From positions 62,001 through 126,000 of the forward strand of contig NZ_LQQO01000012.1 in assembly GCF_001619955.1 (NCBI RefSeq): a stretch of DNA of 64,000 bases, given 5' to 3'. The notes below the pieces were generated by a model. The model was not told where the DNA came from, searched no databases, and saw nothing but the letters and a program-made list of their open reading frames with translations. Below, piece by piece: positions 30,134-38,816 of this stretch; the first letter of the stretch is position 1; the number at the start of each line of letters is the position of its first letter. Made by a program: the position numbers and the translations under genes. Source of the stretch: Sphingomonas hankookensis (GTDB lineage Bacteria; Pseudomonadota; Alphaproteobacteria; Sphingomonadales; Sphingomonadaceae).

Positions 30134-30759
30134 TGCAGACGACGAGGCGCGCGCTGCTGGTGGTGCTGGCTTGGGCCGGGCCGGCGTTGGCACAGACGCC
30201 GGCGCCGCAACCGGGCGCCGAACCGCCGCTGCCGCGCGTCGCGATCGTTACCACCGCCGGCACCCTGACCGTCGAGGTCGAGGTGAAGCGCGCGCCGATC
30301 ACGGCGGCCAATTTCCTGCGCTATGTCGACCAGAAGCGGCTCGATGGCGTCAGCTTCTATCGCATCGTGAAGGTCGGACCGGAGTTCGGCTTCGTCCAGT
30401 TCGGGCCGCATACCGATGCGAAGAAGTATCTGCCGCCGATCAAGCATGAGCCGACGACGCTGACCGGGCTGTCGCATACCGACGGCACGCTGTCGGTCGC
30501 CCGTCTAGGGCTGGGAACGGCGCGCGGCGAATTCACCATTTCGGTCGGGGATCAGCGCCGCGCGTTGGATGCCGCACCGGGCGTGCCGGCGGACGGGCAG
30601 GGCTATGCCGCCTTTGCCCGGGTCGTCGACGGGCGCGACGTGCTCGTGAAGATCCTCGATACTCCGGTAGATCCGACCAAGGCGAGCAACGGTGCGTTCA
30701 AGGGCGAAATGCCCGCTGCGCCGGTGAAGGTCATCACCGCGCGGCGGGTGCTGAAGTAG
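30130..30759 (+). CDS. Periplasmic cyclophilin-type peptidyl-prolyl isomerase
   Basis: 209 residues with signal peptide ([20 protein letters not shown], cleavage near ALAQ) and a cyclophilin domain from ~35: [40 protein letters not shown], and [19 protein letters not shown]. The core catalytic region is somewhat divergent ([18 protein letters not shown]). It probably assists folding in the periplasm. The ATG overlaps the gatB stop, an unusual partner for gatCAB, so co-transcription may be incidental. Confidence 0.9.
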   Translation: MMQTTRRALLVVLAWAGPALAQTPAPQPGAEPPLPRVAIVTTAGTLTVEVEVKRAPITAANFLRYVDQKRLDGVSFYRIVKVGPEFGFVQFGPHTDAKKYLPPIKHEPTTLTGLSHTDGTLSVARLGLGTARGEFTISVGDQRRALDAAPGVPADGQGYAAFARVVDGRDVLVKILDTPVDPTKASNGAFKGEMPAAPVKVITARRVLK

Positions 30760-30777
30760 GCCTGTCTTCTTGTACGC

Positions 30778-30858
30778 GTCATCCCGGCCCTGAGCCGGGG
30801 TCCCGCTTCGTTCGCCGTTTGCAGTAGAAGCGGGACCCGGGAGCAAGTCCGGGGTTAC
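30778..30858. repeat. Twin inverted palindrome (REPIN-like), copy 4, imperfect
   Basis: Left arm GTCATCCCGGCCCTGAGCCG plus GGGTCCCGCTTC (30778-30809) and right arm GAAGCGGGACCCGGGAGCAA plus GTCCGGGGTTAC (30827-30858). The inner 11-12 bp are perfect inverted repeats; the outer parts diverge. The left arm resembles copy 3 and the right resembles copy 1. It lies just beyond the cyclophilin gene, between convergent genes. Confidence 0.7.
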
Positions 30859-30900
30859 GATTGCGCTGGAACGATCGACCCTTGTCGATCAGTACGGGCG

Positions 30901-31119
30901 TTACTGTCCGTCGCCCTCCTGATTGCGGACGACCCCGCCCGACCCGCCGCCCGTATCGGGCGACACGGTGGGTTCGGTCGGCGAGGTCGCCCCGCTGTCG
31001 GTTCCGCCGCGTTCGACATCGCCATTGACGGCATCGACCGCCTTTTCGATATCGCTGCGACGATCGGTATCGTCCTGCGGGGCGCTGTCGGGGTGAATGC
31101 TGCGATCGCGGTCGCTCAT
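30901..31119 (-). CDS. Small acidic disordered protein (72 aa)
   Basis: No family recognised. Composition is Asp/Gly/Ser/Thr-rich (SDRDRSIHPDSAPQDDTDRR at the start, a Gly-rich end), so it is probably intrinsically disordered. The start ATG at 31119 has a good Shine-Dalgarno, GGGAGGAAACTGAC, and lies 1 bp after the stop of the Pro-rich gene upstream, which supports a real two-gene operon. No signal peptide or TM segment. Function unknown. Confidence 0.6.
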   Translation of the reverse strand: MSDRDRSIHPDSAPQDDTDRRSDIEKAVDAVNGDVERGGTDSGATSPTEPTVSPDTGGGSGGVVRNQEGDGQ

Positions 31120-31120
31120 G

Positions 31121-31351
31121 TCAGTTTCCTCCCATGACCGGCTGGCCGGGAACGGGCGTCACGCCCGGATCGCCGCCGGGCAGCGGGCTGGGCACGTCGA
31201 TATCGGGACCGGGTACGTCGATTTCCGGCGGCGGGGCGGTCGGTTGGCCGGGTTCGGTCTGCGGCGCCGGCTGTTCGGGCGGCGGGGTGGTCGGCGCTAC
31301 GCCCGGTTCGGGGGCGGGCGTTTCGGCGGGGATCGGCGGTTCGACGGGCAT
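31121..31351 (-). CDS. Small proline-rich hypothetical protein (76 aa)
   Basis: Pro makes up roughly a third of the residues (PPIPAETPAPEPGVAPTTPP, PPEIDVPGPDIDVPSPLPGG, ending GQPVMGGN), with repeated acidic DVP/GPDIDVP units. No signal peptide. AAGGAG precedes ATG 31351. It is followed after 1 bp by the acidic 72-codon gene. The unusual composition makes a chance frame possible, but the well-spaced ribosome sites of both support expression. It lies upstream of, and divergent from, tRNA-Leu and tig. Confidence 0.6.
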   Translation of the reverse strand: MPVEPPIPAETPAPEPGVAPTTPPPEQPAPQTEPGQPTAPPPEIDVPGPDIDVPSPLPGGDPGVTPVPGQPVMGGN

Positions 31352-31488
31352 GGAAAGTCTCTCCTTCTCGCACTCCAACGTCCGCCGCGCGGACGGGTTG
31401 CGGTGCTCATACAACTCTGCGAAGCGTGGCGACTTGCCCCGACGCGCATGGCTGCTATAGACGCGCCCGTGCCGGCGGCGTCCGCTCG

Positions 31489-31573
31489 GCGGGCGTGGCG
31501 GAACTGGTAGACGCGCTGGATTTAGGTTCCAGTATCGAAAGATGTGGGGGTTCGACTCCCTTCGCCCGCACCA
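31489..31573 (+). tRNA. tRNA-Leu (anticodon TAG)
   Basis: Acceptor stem GCGGGCG/CGCCCGC, anticodon stem CTGGA/TCCAG with loop TTTAGGT (anticodon TAG), a class II variable arm (TATCGAAAGATGTG), T-arm GGGGGTTCGACTCCCTT, and encoded CCA at 31571-31573. Confidence 0.96.
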
Positions 31574-31640
31574 GTGACGCCGCCAGCGCCTGTCGAAGCT
31601 GGAGCCGCTCCATTCGATTCTTTTGACGAAAGCCGTGAGA

Positions 31641-33257
31641 ATGCAGACTGTCGAGACGTTGAACGAGGGCCTCAAGCGCGCCTACACGCTGACCATCACC
31701 GCTGCCGATATCGACGCGAAGGTCGATGCCGAAGTGAAGCGCGTCGCGCCGACCGTGAAGATGCCCGGCTTCCGCCCCGGCAAGGTGCCCGCGAACCTGA
31801 TCCGTAAGATGCACGGCGAAGCGCTGTCGCAGGACGCGCTGAACAGCTCGATCCAGGACGGTATCCAGACGCTGATCGCCGAGCAGAAGCTGCGCCCCGC
31901 CACCGCGCCGCAGGTCTCGCTGGAAGGCGACTATGCACCGGGCAAGGATGCGGCCGTAACCGTGTCGCTCGAAGTGCTGCCCGACGTGCCGGCCCCGGCG
32001 ATCGATGAGATCAAGCTGGAGCGCCTGACCGTTCCCGCTGACGAAGCCGTGGTCGACCAGCAGCTCGAGCAGCTCGCCAGCAACAACAAGCGCCACAACG
32101 ACGCCGAGGAAGGCCATGAAGCCGCCACTGGCGATCTGGTCGTGATGGATTTCGTCGGCAAGGTTGACGGCGTGGCGTTCGACGGTGGCACCGGCGAAGG
32201 CATGGCGATCGAAATCGGTTCGGGTCGTCTGATCCCCGGCTTCGAAGACCAGCTGATCGGCGTGAAGAAGGGCGACGAGAAGACGATCAACGTCACCTTC
32301 CCCGACGATTATCAGGCCGAAAACCTGAAGGGCAAGGCGGCGACCTTCGACCTGAAGATCACCGACGTGAAGGTGCCCGCAGAAGGTGGCCCGGACGACG
32401 AGTTCGCCAAGTCGCTGGGCCTCGAAAGCCTCGAACAGCTGCGCGGGCTCATCAAGGGGCAGGTCGAGCAGGAACTGAACGGCCTGACCCGCACCCACAT
32501 GAAGCGCAAGCTGCTCGACCAGCTGGCCGCCGGCCACGACTTCGACGTTCCGCCGTCGATGGTCGAAGCCGAGTTCGACCAGATCTGGGCCCAGCTGCAG
32601 CACGAAGCCGGCCACGAAGCCGATCCGGAAGCGGCCCGTGCCGAGCTGGAAGCCGAGCGTGACGATTATCGCCAGATCGCGGTGCGCCGCGTTCGCCTCG
32701 GCCTGCTCCTGTCCGAAATCGGCCAGAAGAACGGCATTGAGGTCAGCCAGCAGGAAATGCAGCGCCTGATCATGCAGGCCGCGCAGCAGTACGGCCCGGA
32801 AGATCGCCAGCGCTTCATCCAGTATGTGCAGCAGGAGCCGATGGCCGCCGCGCAGCTGCGTGCCCCGCTGTACGAGGACAAAGTCGTCGACTTCCTGTTC
32901 GGCAAGGCTGAGATCACCGACCGCGAAGTGACGCGCGAGGAACTGGAAGCCGCGATCGAGAGCGAGGAAGGCGCGGTGCCGCATGTGCACGGCCCGGACT
33001 GCAACCACGATCACGATCATGACCATGCGAAGCCGGTGAAGAAGGCTGCCAAGGCCAAGCCGGCCGCCGAAGCATCGGCGGAAGGCGAAGCTGCCACCGA
33101 CGCGGAAGCGCCGAAGAAGAAGGCTCCGGCGAAGAAGGCTCCGGCCAAGAAGGCGGAAGCCGCTCCGGCCGAAGCCGCCGAGGGCGAGGCCGCTCCGGCC
33201 CCGGCCAAGAAGCCACGCGCCAAGAAGAAGGTCGAAACCGAAGCCAGCGAAGACTGA
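31641..33257 (+). CDS. tig: Trigger factor with an extended C-terminal tail
   Basis: 538 residues; typical trigger factors are ~430-450. N-terminal ribosome-binding domain with signature GFRPGKVPANLI, FKBP-type PPIase domain (~155-240: GDLVVMDFVGKVDGVAFDGG) and helical C-domain. From H450 the protein adds an 89-residue tail: a His/Asp cluster (HGPDCNHDHDHDHAK) followed by Lys/Ala/Pro/Glu-rich, histone H1-like sequence (KKAAKAKPAAEASA, PAKKAPAKKAEAAPAEAAEG). It is the ribosome-associated folding chaperone, followed on the chromosome by clpP and clpX as in many bacteria. MQTVETLNEG at 31641 is the family start; TTG at 31623 would add six residues. Confidence 0.95.
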   Translation: MQTVETLNEGLKRAYTLTITAADIDAKVDAEVKRVAPTVKMPGFRPGKVPANLIRKMHGEALSQDALNSSIQDGIQTLIAEQKLRPATAPQVSLEGDYAPGKDAAVTVSLEVLPDVPAPAIDEIKLERLTVPADEAVVDQQLEQLASNNKRHNDAEEGHEAATGDLVVMDFVGKVDGVAFDGGTGEGMAIEIGSGRLIPGFEDQLIGVKKGDEKTINVTFPDDYQAENLKGKAATFDLKITDVKVPAEGGPDDEFAKSLGLESLEQLRGLIKGQVEQELNGLTRTHMKRKLLDQLAAGHDFDVPPSMVEAEFDQIWAQLQHEAGHEADPEAARAELEAERDDYRQIAVRRVRLGLLLSEIGQKNGIEVSQQEMQRLIMQAAQQYGPEDRQRFIQYVQQEPMAAAQLRAPLYEDKVVDFLFGKAEITDREVTREELEAAIESEEGAVPHVHGPDCNHDHDHDHAKPVKKAAKAKPAAEASAEGEAATDAEAPKKKAPAKKAPAKKAEAAPAEAAEGEAAPAPAKKPRAKKKVETEASED

Positions 33258-33276
33258 TCGGTCGATCCTGATGCGA

Positions 33277-33314
33277 AAGGGCCGTCCACTCCCACGAGGA
33301 GCGGGCGGCCTTTG
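33277..33314 (+). terminator. Terminator downstream of tig
   Basis: AAAGGGCCGTCCACTCC (33277-33293) pairs with GGAGCGGGCGGCCTTT (33299-33314), with one bulge and a mismatch, 20 bp after the tig stop. The CCTTT end gives only a short T-run. Confidence 0.65.
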
Positions 33315-33362
33315 CATGTCGGGCGCTTGCTTTCGGCGGCGTCCGGTGTTGTACGCAGGGCC

Positions 33363-34301
33363 ATGTCCACGACCGTTGCCGTCCTGCTGCCCTGCTACAA
33401 CGAAGAAGCCGCGATCGGCGCGACGGTCGCGGGGTTTCGCGCGGCGCTGCCAGATGCGACCATCTATGTGTATGACAACAACTCTTCGGACCGCACGATC
33501 GAGGTCGCCCGTGCCGCCGGGGCGGTCGTGCGCAGCGAGCGTATCCAAGGCAAGGGCGCGGTCGTGCGGCGGATGTTCGCCGATGTCGATGCCGATATCT
33601 ATGTCATGGCCGATGGCGATGCGACCTATGACGCGGCCGCCGCGCCGGAACTGGTCGCTAGACTGCTCGACGAGCAGCTCGACATGGTGGTCGGGCAGCG
33701 GGTGAGTGAGGCTGCGCTGGCGTACCGGCGGGGCCATCGTTTCGGCAATGCGATGCTGACCGGGATGCTGGCGCGGTTGTTCGGGCGCAGCTTCACCGAC
33801 ATCCTGTCGGGATATCGCGTCTTCTCGCGGCGATTCGTGAAGAGCTTTCCGTCGCTGTCGGCCGGCTTCGAGATCGAGACCGAGATCAGCGTCCACGCGC
33901 TCGAACTGCGGATGCCGGTGGCGGAGGTGACGACCCGCTATTTCGCCCGGCCGGAAGGGTCCGCGTCGAAGCTGTCGACCTATGGCGACGGGTTCCGCAT
34001 CGCGCGGACCATCGCGACCCTGTACCGGATCGAGCGGCCCTTGTGGTTCTTCGGCGCGATTGGCCTGTTGCTGGCGCTGATCGCGGTCGTGCTCGCGGTG
34101 CCGATCGTCATTACCTATCTGCATACCGGTTTAGTGCCGCGATTCCCGACGGCGATTCTCGCGACCGGGCTGGTCATCCTTGCCTCACTGTGCCTCTTTT
34201 CCGGCCTGATTCTCGACACGGTTGTGCGGGGGCGGCGGGAGGTGCGGCGGCTGGCCTATCTGGCGCATCCGGCACCGGGCAGCGGGTGGATCGCACGCTA
34301 A
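33363..34301 (+). CDS. Family 2 glycosyltransferase, polyprenyl-phosphate sugar transferase type
   Basis: 312 residues. GT2 core: [20 protein letters not shown], a nucleotide-sugar DxD-type motif ADGD (D84-D86), and [20 protein letters not shown] (the acceptor region seen in dolichol-phosphate mannosyl/glucosyl transferases). The C-terminal ~80 residues contain two predicted membrane helices ([20 protein letters not shown], and [16 protein letters not shown]). It likely makes a lipid-linked sugar for envelope glycan or protein modification; donor and acceptor cannot be told. It stands between tig and clpP. Confidence 0.88.
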   Translation: MSTTVAVLLPCYNEEAAIGATVAGFRAALPDATIYVYDNNSSDRTIEVARAAGAVVRSERIQGKGAVVRRMFADVDADIYVMADGDATYDAAAAPELVARLLDEQLDMVVGQRVSEAALAYRRGHRFGNAMLTGMLARLFGRSFTDILSGYRVFSRRFVKSFPSLSAGFEIETEISVHALELRMPVAEVTTRYFARPEGSASKLSTYGDGFRIARTIATLYRIERPLWFFGAIGLLLALIAVVLAVPIVITYLHTGLVPRFPTAILATGLVILASLCLFSGLILDTVVRGRREVRRLAYLAHPAPGSGWIAR

Positions 34302-34395
34302 CCATCATTCCGGGGGCGTAGCGATGCGCTGGCCCCTTGCGCGCTCAGTCGGGAGCGCCGATGTAGGGCGTCGAAACCTACTCAGCGGGAACCCA

Positions 34396-35025
34396 ATGCT
34401 AGATATTCACGACGGCCTCGTCCCCATCGTCATCGAACAGTCGAGCCGCGGGGAGCGCAGCTTCGACATTTACTCGCGCCTGCTGCGTGAACGGATCGTG
34501 TTCGTGACCGGCGGCGTCGAGGACCACATGGCTTCGCTCATCACCGCCCAGCTGCTGTTCCTCGAATCGGAAAATCCGAAGAAGGACATCTGGATGTACA
34601 TCAACTCGCCGGGCGGGGTGGTGACGGCCGGCATGGCGATCCACGATACGATGCAGTATATCCGCCCGCGCGTCGGCACGGTCTGCATCGGGCAGGCAGC
34701 GTCGATGGGCAGCTTCCTGCTAGCCGCCGGTGAGCCCGGGATGCGCGTGGCGCTGACCAACGCCCGCATCATGATCCACCAGCCTTCGGGCGGGGCGCAG
34801 GGCATGGCGTCGGACATCCAGATCCAGGCGAAGGAAATCCAGCGCATCAAGGACCGGATGAACGCGCTGTATGTGAAGTACACCGGCAAGCCGCTGGAAG
34901 AGATCGAGCGTGCGATGGACCGCGACACCTTCCTCGAAGCGGAGGAAGCCAAGGCGTTCGGTCTGGTCGACCAAGTGTTCGACAAGCGTCCGGGCGCGCC
35001 GGAAGAGGCGACCCCGGCCGCATAA
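34396..35025 (+). CDS. clpP: ATP-dependent Clp protease proteolytic subunit
   Basis: 209 residues. Ser-His-Asp triad: S103 ([14 protein letters not shown]), H128 ([14 protein letters not shown]) and D177 ([17 protein letters not shown]). [20 protein letters not shown] is close to alphaproteobacterial ClpP N-termini, so ATG 34396 is chosen; an in-frame ATG at 34324 would add 24 unconserved residues. It forms the 14-subunit chamber used with ClpX, encoded 130 bp downstream. Confidence 0.96.
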   Translation: MLDIHDGLVPIVIEQSSRGERSFDIYSRLLRERIVFVTGGVEDHMASLITAQLLFLESENPKKDIWMYINSPGGVVTAGMAIHDTMQYIRPRVGTVCIGQAASMGSFLLAAGEPGMRVALTNARIMIHQPSGGAQGMASDIQIQAKEIQRIKDRMNALYVKYTGKPLEEIERAMDRDTFLEAEEAKAFGLVDQVFDKRPGAPEEATPAA

Positions 35026-35154
35026 GCGGTTGCCCCGCCCGACGGCCTATCCGGCGGCTCGGGCGGGTAAACTTTTAATGCATTGCCGGATACAAGCCTG
35101 TGTGTATCCTGACGGGCGGAAAGACGCGTCACAGCGGCGCGGGAGATGATTTGA

Positions 35155-36420
35155 ATGACGAAGCTCAGCGGCGGCGACTCCAAGAGCACCCTGTACTGCT
35201 CGTTCTGCGGCAAGTCGCAGCACGAGGTGCGCAAGCTGATCGCGGGTCCGACCGTGTTCATCTGCGACGAATGCGTCGAACTGTGCAACGACATCATCCG
35301 CGAGGAAACGAAGTCGGCACTGGTCGCCAAGAAGGATGGCGGGGTCCCGACGCCGCAGGAAATCTGCAACGTGCTCGACGATTACGTCATCGGGCAGAAG
35401 CAGGCGAAGCGCGTGCTGTCGGTCGCGGTGCACAACCACTATAAGCGGTTGAACCACGGTCAGAAGGGCGCCGACGTCGAACTGGCGAAGTCGAACATCC
35501 TGCTCGTCGGGCCGACCGGTTGCGGCAAGACGCTGCTCGCACAGACGCTGGCGCGCATCCTCGACGTGCCGTTCACCATGGCCGATGCAACGACGCTGAC
35601 CGAAGCGGGCTATGTCGGTGAGGATGTCGAGAACATCATCCTGAAGTTGCTCCAGGCATCCGACTATAATGTCGAGCGGGCGCAGCGCGGAATCGTCTAT
35701 ATCGACGAGATCGACAAGATCAGCCGCAAGGCCGAGAATCCGTCGATCACGCGCGACGTGTCGGGCGAGGGCGTGCAGCAGGCGCTGCTCAAGTTGATGG
35801 AAGGTACCACCGCGTCGGTGCCGCCGCAGGGTGGGCGCAAGCATCCGCAGCAGGAATTCCTTCAGGTCGACACGACGAACATCCTGTTCATCTGCGGTGG
35901 CGCGTTCGCGGGTCTTGAAAAGATCATCGCCGATCGTCTGCAGGGCAAGTCGATCGGCTTCGGTGCCTATGTCGCGGCGCCGGAGGAACGCCGTACCGGT
36001 GAGGTGCTGCGTCAGACCGAGCCCGAAGATCTGCTGAAGTTCGGCCTGATCCCTGAATTCGTCGGCCGCTTGCCGGTGATCGCGACGCTCGAAGACCTCG
36101 ATGTCGCGGCGCTCATCAAAATCCTGACGGAGCCGAAGAACGCACTGGTCAAACAGTATCAGAAGCTGTTCGACATGGAGGGCGTGAAGCTCGGCTTCAA
36201 CGAGGAAGCGCTGGTGTCGGTGTCCAAGCGGGCGATCGAACGCAAGACCGGCGCGCGCGGGCTTCGTTCCATCCTCGAAGGCATATTGCTGGACACGATG
36301 TTCGACCTGCCGTCGATGGACGGGGTGGACGAGGTCGTCGTCGACAAGGACGTGATCGAGGGCCGGAAGGAACCGGTTCGTGTCTATGCCGAAAAGAAGA
36401 AGGCGGGCGACGCCGCGTAA
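35155..36420 (+). CDS. clpX: ATP-dependent Clp protease ATP-binding subunit ClpX
   Basis: 421 residues. N-terminal zinc-binding domain with C15SFC and C37DEC (residues 15, 18, 37, 40), AAA+ module with Walker A GPTGCGKT (119-126), Walker [10 protein letters not shown], the IGF substrate-loop-like ClpP contact (KSIGFGAYV), sensor 2 region [12 protein letters not shown]. It unfolds tagged proteins and feeds them to ClpP. Terminator at 36445-36472. Confidence 0.97.
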   Translation: MTKLSGGDSKSTLYCSFCGKSQHEVRKLIAGPTVFICDECVELCNDIIREETKSALVAKKDGGVPTPQEICNVLDDYVIGQKQAKRVLSVAVHNHYKRLNHGQKGADVELAKSNILLVGPTGCGKTLLAQTLARILDVPFTMADATTLTEAGYVGEDVENIILKLLQASDYNVERAQRGIVYIDEIDKISRKAENPSITRDVSGEGVQQALLKLMEGTTASVPPQGGRKHPQQEFLQVDTTNILFICGGAFAGLEKIIADRLQGKSIGFGAYVAAPEERRTGEVLRQTEPEDLLKFGLIPEFVGRLPVIATLEDLDVAALIKILTEPKNALVKQYQKLFDMEGVKLGFNEEALVSVSKRAIERKTGARGLRSILEGILLDTMFDLPSMDGVDEVVVDKDVIEGRKEPVRVYAEKKKAGDAA

Positions 36421-36444
36421 GCTGCGATCAGCCGGTTTGTAGGG

Positions 36445-36472
36445 CGGGCGTCGGGAAACCGGCGCCCGTTTT
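36445..36472 (+). terminator. Rho-independent terminator of clpX
   Basis: CGGGCGTCGG (36445-36454) pairs with CCGGCGCCCG (36459-36468; one G-T pair) around a GAAA loop, followed by TTTTGCG. It is 25 bp after the clpX stop. Confidence 0.88.
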
Positions 36473-36502
36473 GCGTTCTGGTTCGCCAGCCAGCCAGCCG
36501 GC

Positions 36503-36606
36503 CATCGTCATTCCGGCGTCGGCCGGAATCCATTGTGTCGGGCGTTTACGATCTGCTTGCGACGTCGCCGCGTCCATGGATTCCGGCCTACGCCGGAATG
36601 ACGATG
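36503..36606. repeat. Twin inverted palindrome (REPIN-like), copy 5
   Basis: Arm CATCGTCATTCCGGCGTCGG plus CCGGAATCCAT (36503-36533) and its inverted copy (36576-36606), 31 bp with a single mismatch, flank a 42-bp spacer. Each arm contains a CCGGC...GCCGG palindrome. It lies between the clpX terminator and the HAD hydrolase start. Confidence 0.85.
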
Positions 36607-36656
36607 GGGAGGTGCTATGACTTTCCTCGCCACCCTCCGCCCGCTATCCAGCGTCC

Positions 36657-37355
36657 ATGCCGATCGATCTTATCTGCCTCGATGCCGACGACACGCTCTG
36701 GCACAATATGCGCCATTTCGAGGAGGCGCATCACGCCTTCACCGCAATGCTTCGCCCGTTCGCGGCCGCCGATGTCGCGCTCGAAACGCTCGACGCCTGC
36801 GAGGCGCGCAACCTAAAACTCTATGGCTATGGTGCCAAGGGATTCACGCTATCGATGATCGAAACGGCCCTCGAACTGGGCGGGGATCGTTTGCCGAGCG
36901 GCGTGATCGCCAACATACTGGCCGCCGGACGCCGGTTGCTGGCGCATCCTGTCGAGTTACTGCACGGGATCGAGGCGACGCTGGATGCGCTGTCGCAGCG
37001 CGGACGACTGGTGTTGGTCACTAAGGGCGACCTGCTGCACCAGGAAGCGAAGCTCGCCGCATCGGGCCTTGGCGACCGCTTTGCCGGGATCGAGATCGTC
37101 AGCGACAAGACGACCGAGACGTTTACGCGGCTGTTCGACCGCTATGGCGCGACACCCGAGGCAGCGGTCATGGCAGGCGATTCGATGCGCTCCGACGTTC
37201 TGCCCGCCCTGTCGGCCGGGGCATGGGCCGCGTATGTTCCGCAGCCGCTGGCCTGGGCGCACGAGGCGGGTGAGCCGCCGATCGACCATCCCCGCTTTCG
37301 CCAGTTGCCCGATCTGGCGGCGCTGCCCGACTGGATCGACTCGATCGGCCGCTAA
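36657..37355 (+). CDS. HAD family hydrolase
   Basis: 232 residues. Motif I LICLDADDTLW gives nucleophile D9 and acid D11; motif II LVLVTKGD; late Lys/Asp region VMAGDSMRSDVLPALSAG is motif IV. Cap domain lies at residues ~20-90 (LDACEARNLKLYGYGAKGFT). It resembles the phosphoglycolate/haloacid phosphatase group, substrate not determined. The start is immediately after repeat copy 5, and no good Shine-Dalgarno precedes it. Confidence 0.85.
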   Translation: MPIDLICLDADDTLWHNMRHFEEAHHAFTAMLRPFAAADVALETLDACEARNLKLYGYGAKGFTLSMIETALELGGDRLPSGVIANILAAGRRLLAHPVELLHGIEATLDALSQRGRLVLVTKGDLLHQEAKLAASGLGDRFAGIEIVSDKTTETFTRLFDRYGATPEAAVMAGDSMRSDVLPALSAGAWAAYVPQPLAWAHEAGEPPIDHPRFRQLPDLAALPDWIDSIGR

Positions 37356-37423
37356 ATGCCTGCGCCCGATGGAAACATCGCGCGCCCGAAGCATTGGCTT
37401 TGCGTAACGATCAGGGAGCGATG

Positions 37424-38590
37424 ATGTCGGCGGCACGAGACCATGAAGCGGCGATGGCGGCGGAATTCGAGGAAACGCTGGTCAGTCCGGCGACCAAACG
37501 TGCGCTGCTCGACCGTACCGCGCTGCCATGGTGGTCGACGGTCATTCCGGTGCTGGGGCTGGTTGCGATCCTGCTGAACCTGGCGAAAGTGGGCGGGATC
37601 GGTGCCGGTCTTGCGGCAGCGATCATGATCGGTTGCGTGATCGCTGCCGTCCATCACGCCGAGGTGGTCGCCCACAAGGTCGGCGAACCGTTCGGAACGC
37701 TGGTGCTGGCGGTCGCGGTGACGGTGATCGAGGTTTCGCTGATCGTATCTTTGATGTTGTCCGGCTCGGGGGACGTTGCGACGCTGGCGCGCGATACGGT
37801 GTTCGCCGCGATCATGATCATCCTGAACTTCATCGTCGGAATCTGCCTGCTGGTCGGCGGTATTCGTCACCACGAGCAGCGGTTCGTGCTGCGCGGGGTC
37901 AGCGCCGCGCTGTCGGTGCTGGCGGCGATGGCGGTGATGTCGCTCGTCCTGCCCAATTATACGTCGAGCGTGCCTGGGCCGACACTGTCGCCGTCGCAGC
38001 TTACCTTCGTCGCGATCATCTCGGTCATTCTCTATGCCACGTTCGTGATGGTGCAGACGGTGCGGCACCGCGACTATTTCCTGCCGGCGACCGATGGTTC
38101 GCTGCCCAAGGACGCCCACGCCGAGCCGCCGAGCGCCGGAACCGCCTGGATCGCGTTCGGCGCGTTGCTGATCGCGCTGGTGGGGGTGGTGCTGCTGGCG
38201 AAGGATTTGTCGCCGACGATCGAAGCGGCGGTGCTGGGGGCGGGGTTGCCGCTGGCGGTCGTCGGCATTCTGATCGCGGCGCTGGTGCTCGCGCCCGAGA
38301 GCCTGGCGGCGGTGAAGGCCGCGCGTAAGGACCGGCTTCAGACCAGTCTCAACCTCGCCATGGGATCGGCTCTGGCGACCATCGGGCTGACCATCCCCAG
38401 CGTCGCGATCGTGTCGCTGGTGATGGGCTGGCCGTTGTCGCTGGGCATCGATGCCAAGTCGATGGTGCTGTTCGCGCTATCGTTGCTGGTGTCGACGCTG
38501 ACGCTCGGGAACGGGCGGACGACGGTGCTGTCCGGCATCGTCCACCTGACAATTTTCGCCGCCTATCTGTTCATCACGATCGTTCCGTGA
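37424..38590 (+). CDS. Calcium:proton antiporter (CaCA family, ChaA-like)
   Basis: 388 residues, about 10-11 predicted membrane helices. The two inverted alpha-repeats of the CaCA family are visible: VGEPFGTLVLAVAVTVIEVS and, later, LVLAPESLAAVKAARKDRLQ with NLAMGSALATIGLTIPSVAI, containing the family's acidic/polar residues (E in TVIEVS; E in APES). Likely exports Ca2+ (or Na+/K+) in exchange for H+. Start chosen at ATG 37424 because AGGGAG lies 5 nt upstream; the ATG one codon earlier is also possible. Its 3' end overlaps the 3' end of the convergent small gene by 17 bp. Confidence 0.9.
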   Translation: MSAARDHEAAMAAEFEETLVSPATKRALLDRTALPWWSTVIPVLGLVAILLNLAKVGGIGAGLAAAIMIGCVIAAVHHAEVVAHKVGEPFGTLVLAVAVTVIEVSLIVSLMLSGSGDVATLARDTVFAAIMIILNFIVGICLLVGGIRHHEQRFVLRGVSAALSVLAAMAVMSLVLPNYTSSVPGPTLSPSQLTFVAIISVILYATFVMVQTVRHRDYFLPATDGSLPKDAHAEPPSAGTAWIAFGALLIALVGVVLLAKDLSPTIEAAVLGAGLPLAVVGILIAALVLAPESLAAVKAARKDRLQTSLNLAMGSALATIGLTIPSVAIVSLVMGWPLSLGIDAKSMVLFALSLLVSTLTLGNGRTTVLSGIVHLTIFAAYLFITIVP

Positions 38591-38816
38591 TCGCCCGCTG
38601 CCGGGCGGCGAGGGCCAGCCCGGCAGCGATCTGTGCGACGCCATAGGCCCGGCGCAGGGTGGGGCGACCGATAAAGGGGCGCACCAGCCACTGCGCACCG
38701 CCGGCGCGTTCCTGCCACAGCGCGATATGGCGACTGGGCTGCAACAGGCCGAGCAGCCCGTCGCCGATCATGAAGGTCGCGGCCATTTCGGCAGCGCGTC
38801 TGGATAGCTGGGTCAT
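38574..38816 (-). CDS. Hypothetical small protein (80 aa), possibly membrane-associated
   Basis: No family recognised. Two moderately hydrophobic segments (AATFMIGDGLLGLLQPSRHI and YGVAQIAAGLALAARQRA) separated by a basic stretch suggest a small peripheral or two-helix membrane protein. The ATG at 38816 overlaps the M1 peptidase stop (ATGA), so it is translationally coupled to that peptidase. Longer upstream open frame has no support. Confidence 0.7.
   Translation of the reverse strand: MTQLSRRAAEMAATFMIGDGLLGLLQPSRHIALWQERAGGAQWLVRPFIGRPTLRRAYGVAQIAAGLALAARQRAITERS

Noticed and set aside
31455..34124. 889-codon open frame on the minus strand
   Set aside because: It is antisense to tig and the glycosyltransferase and crosses tRNA-Leu; composition is typical shadow coding.
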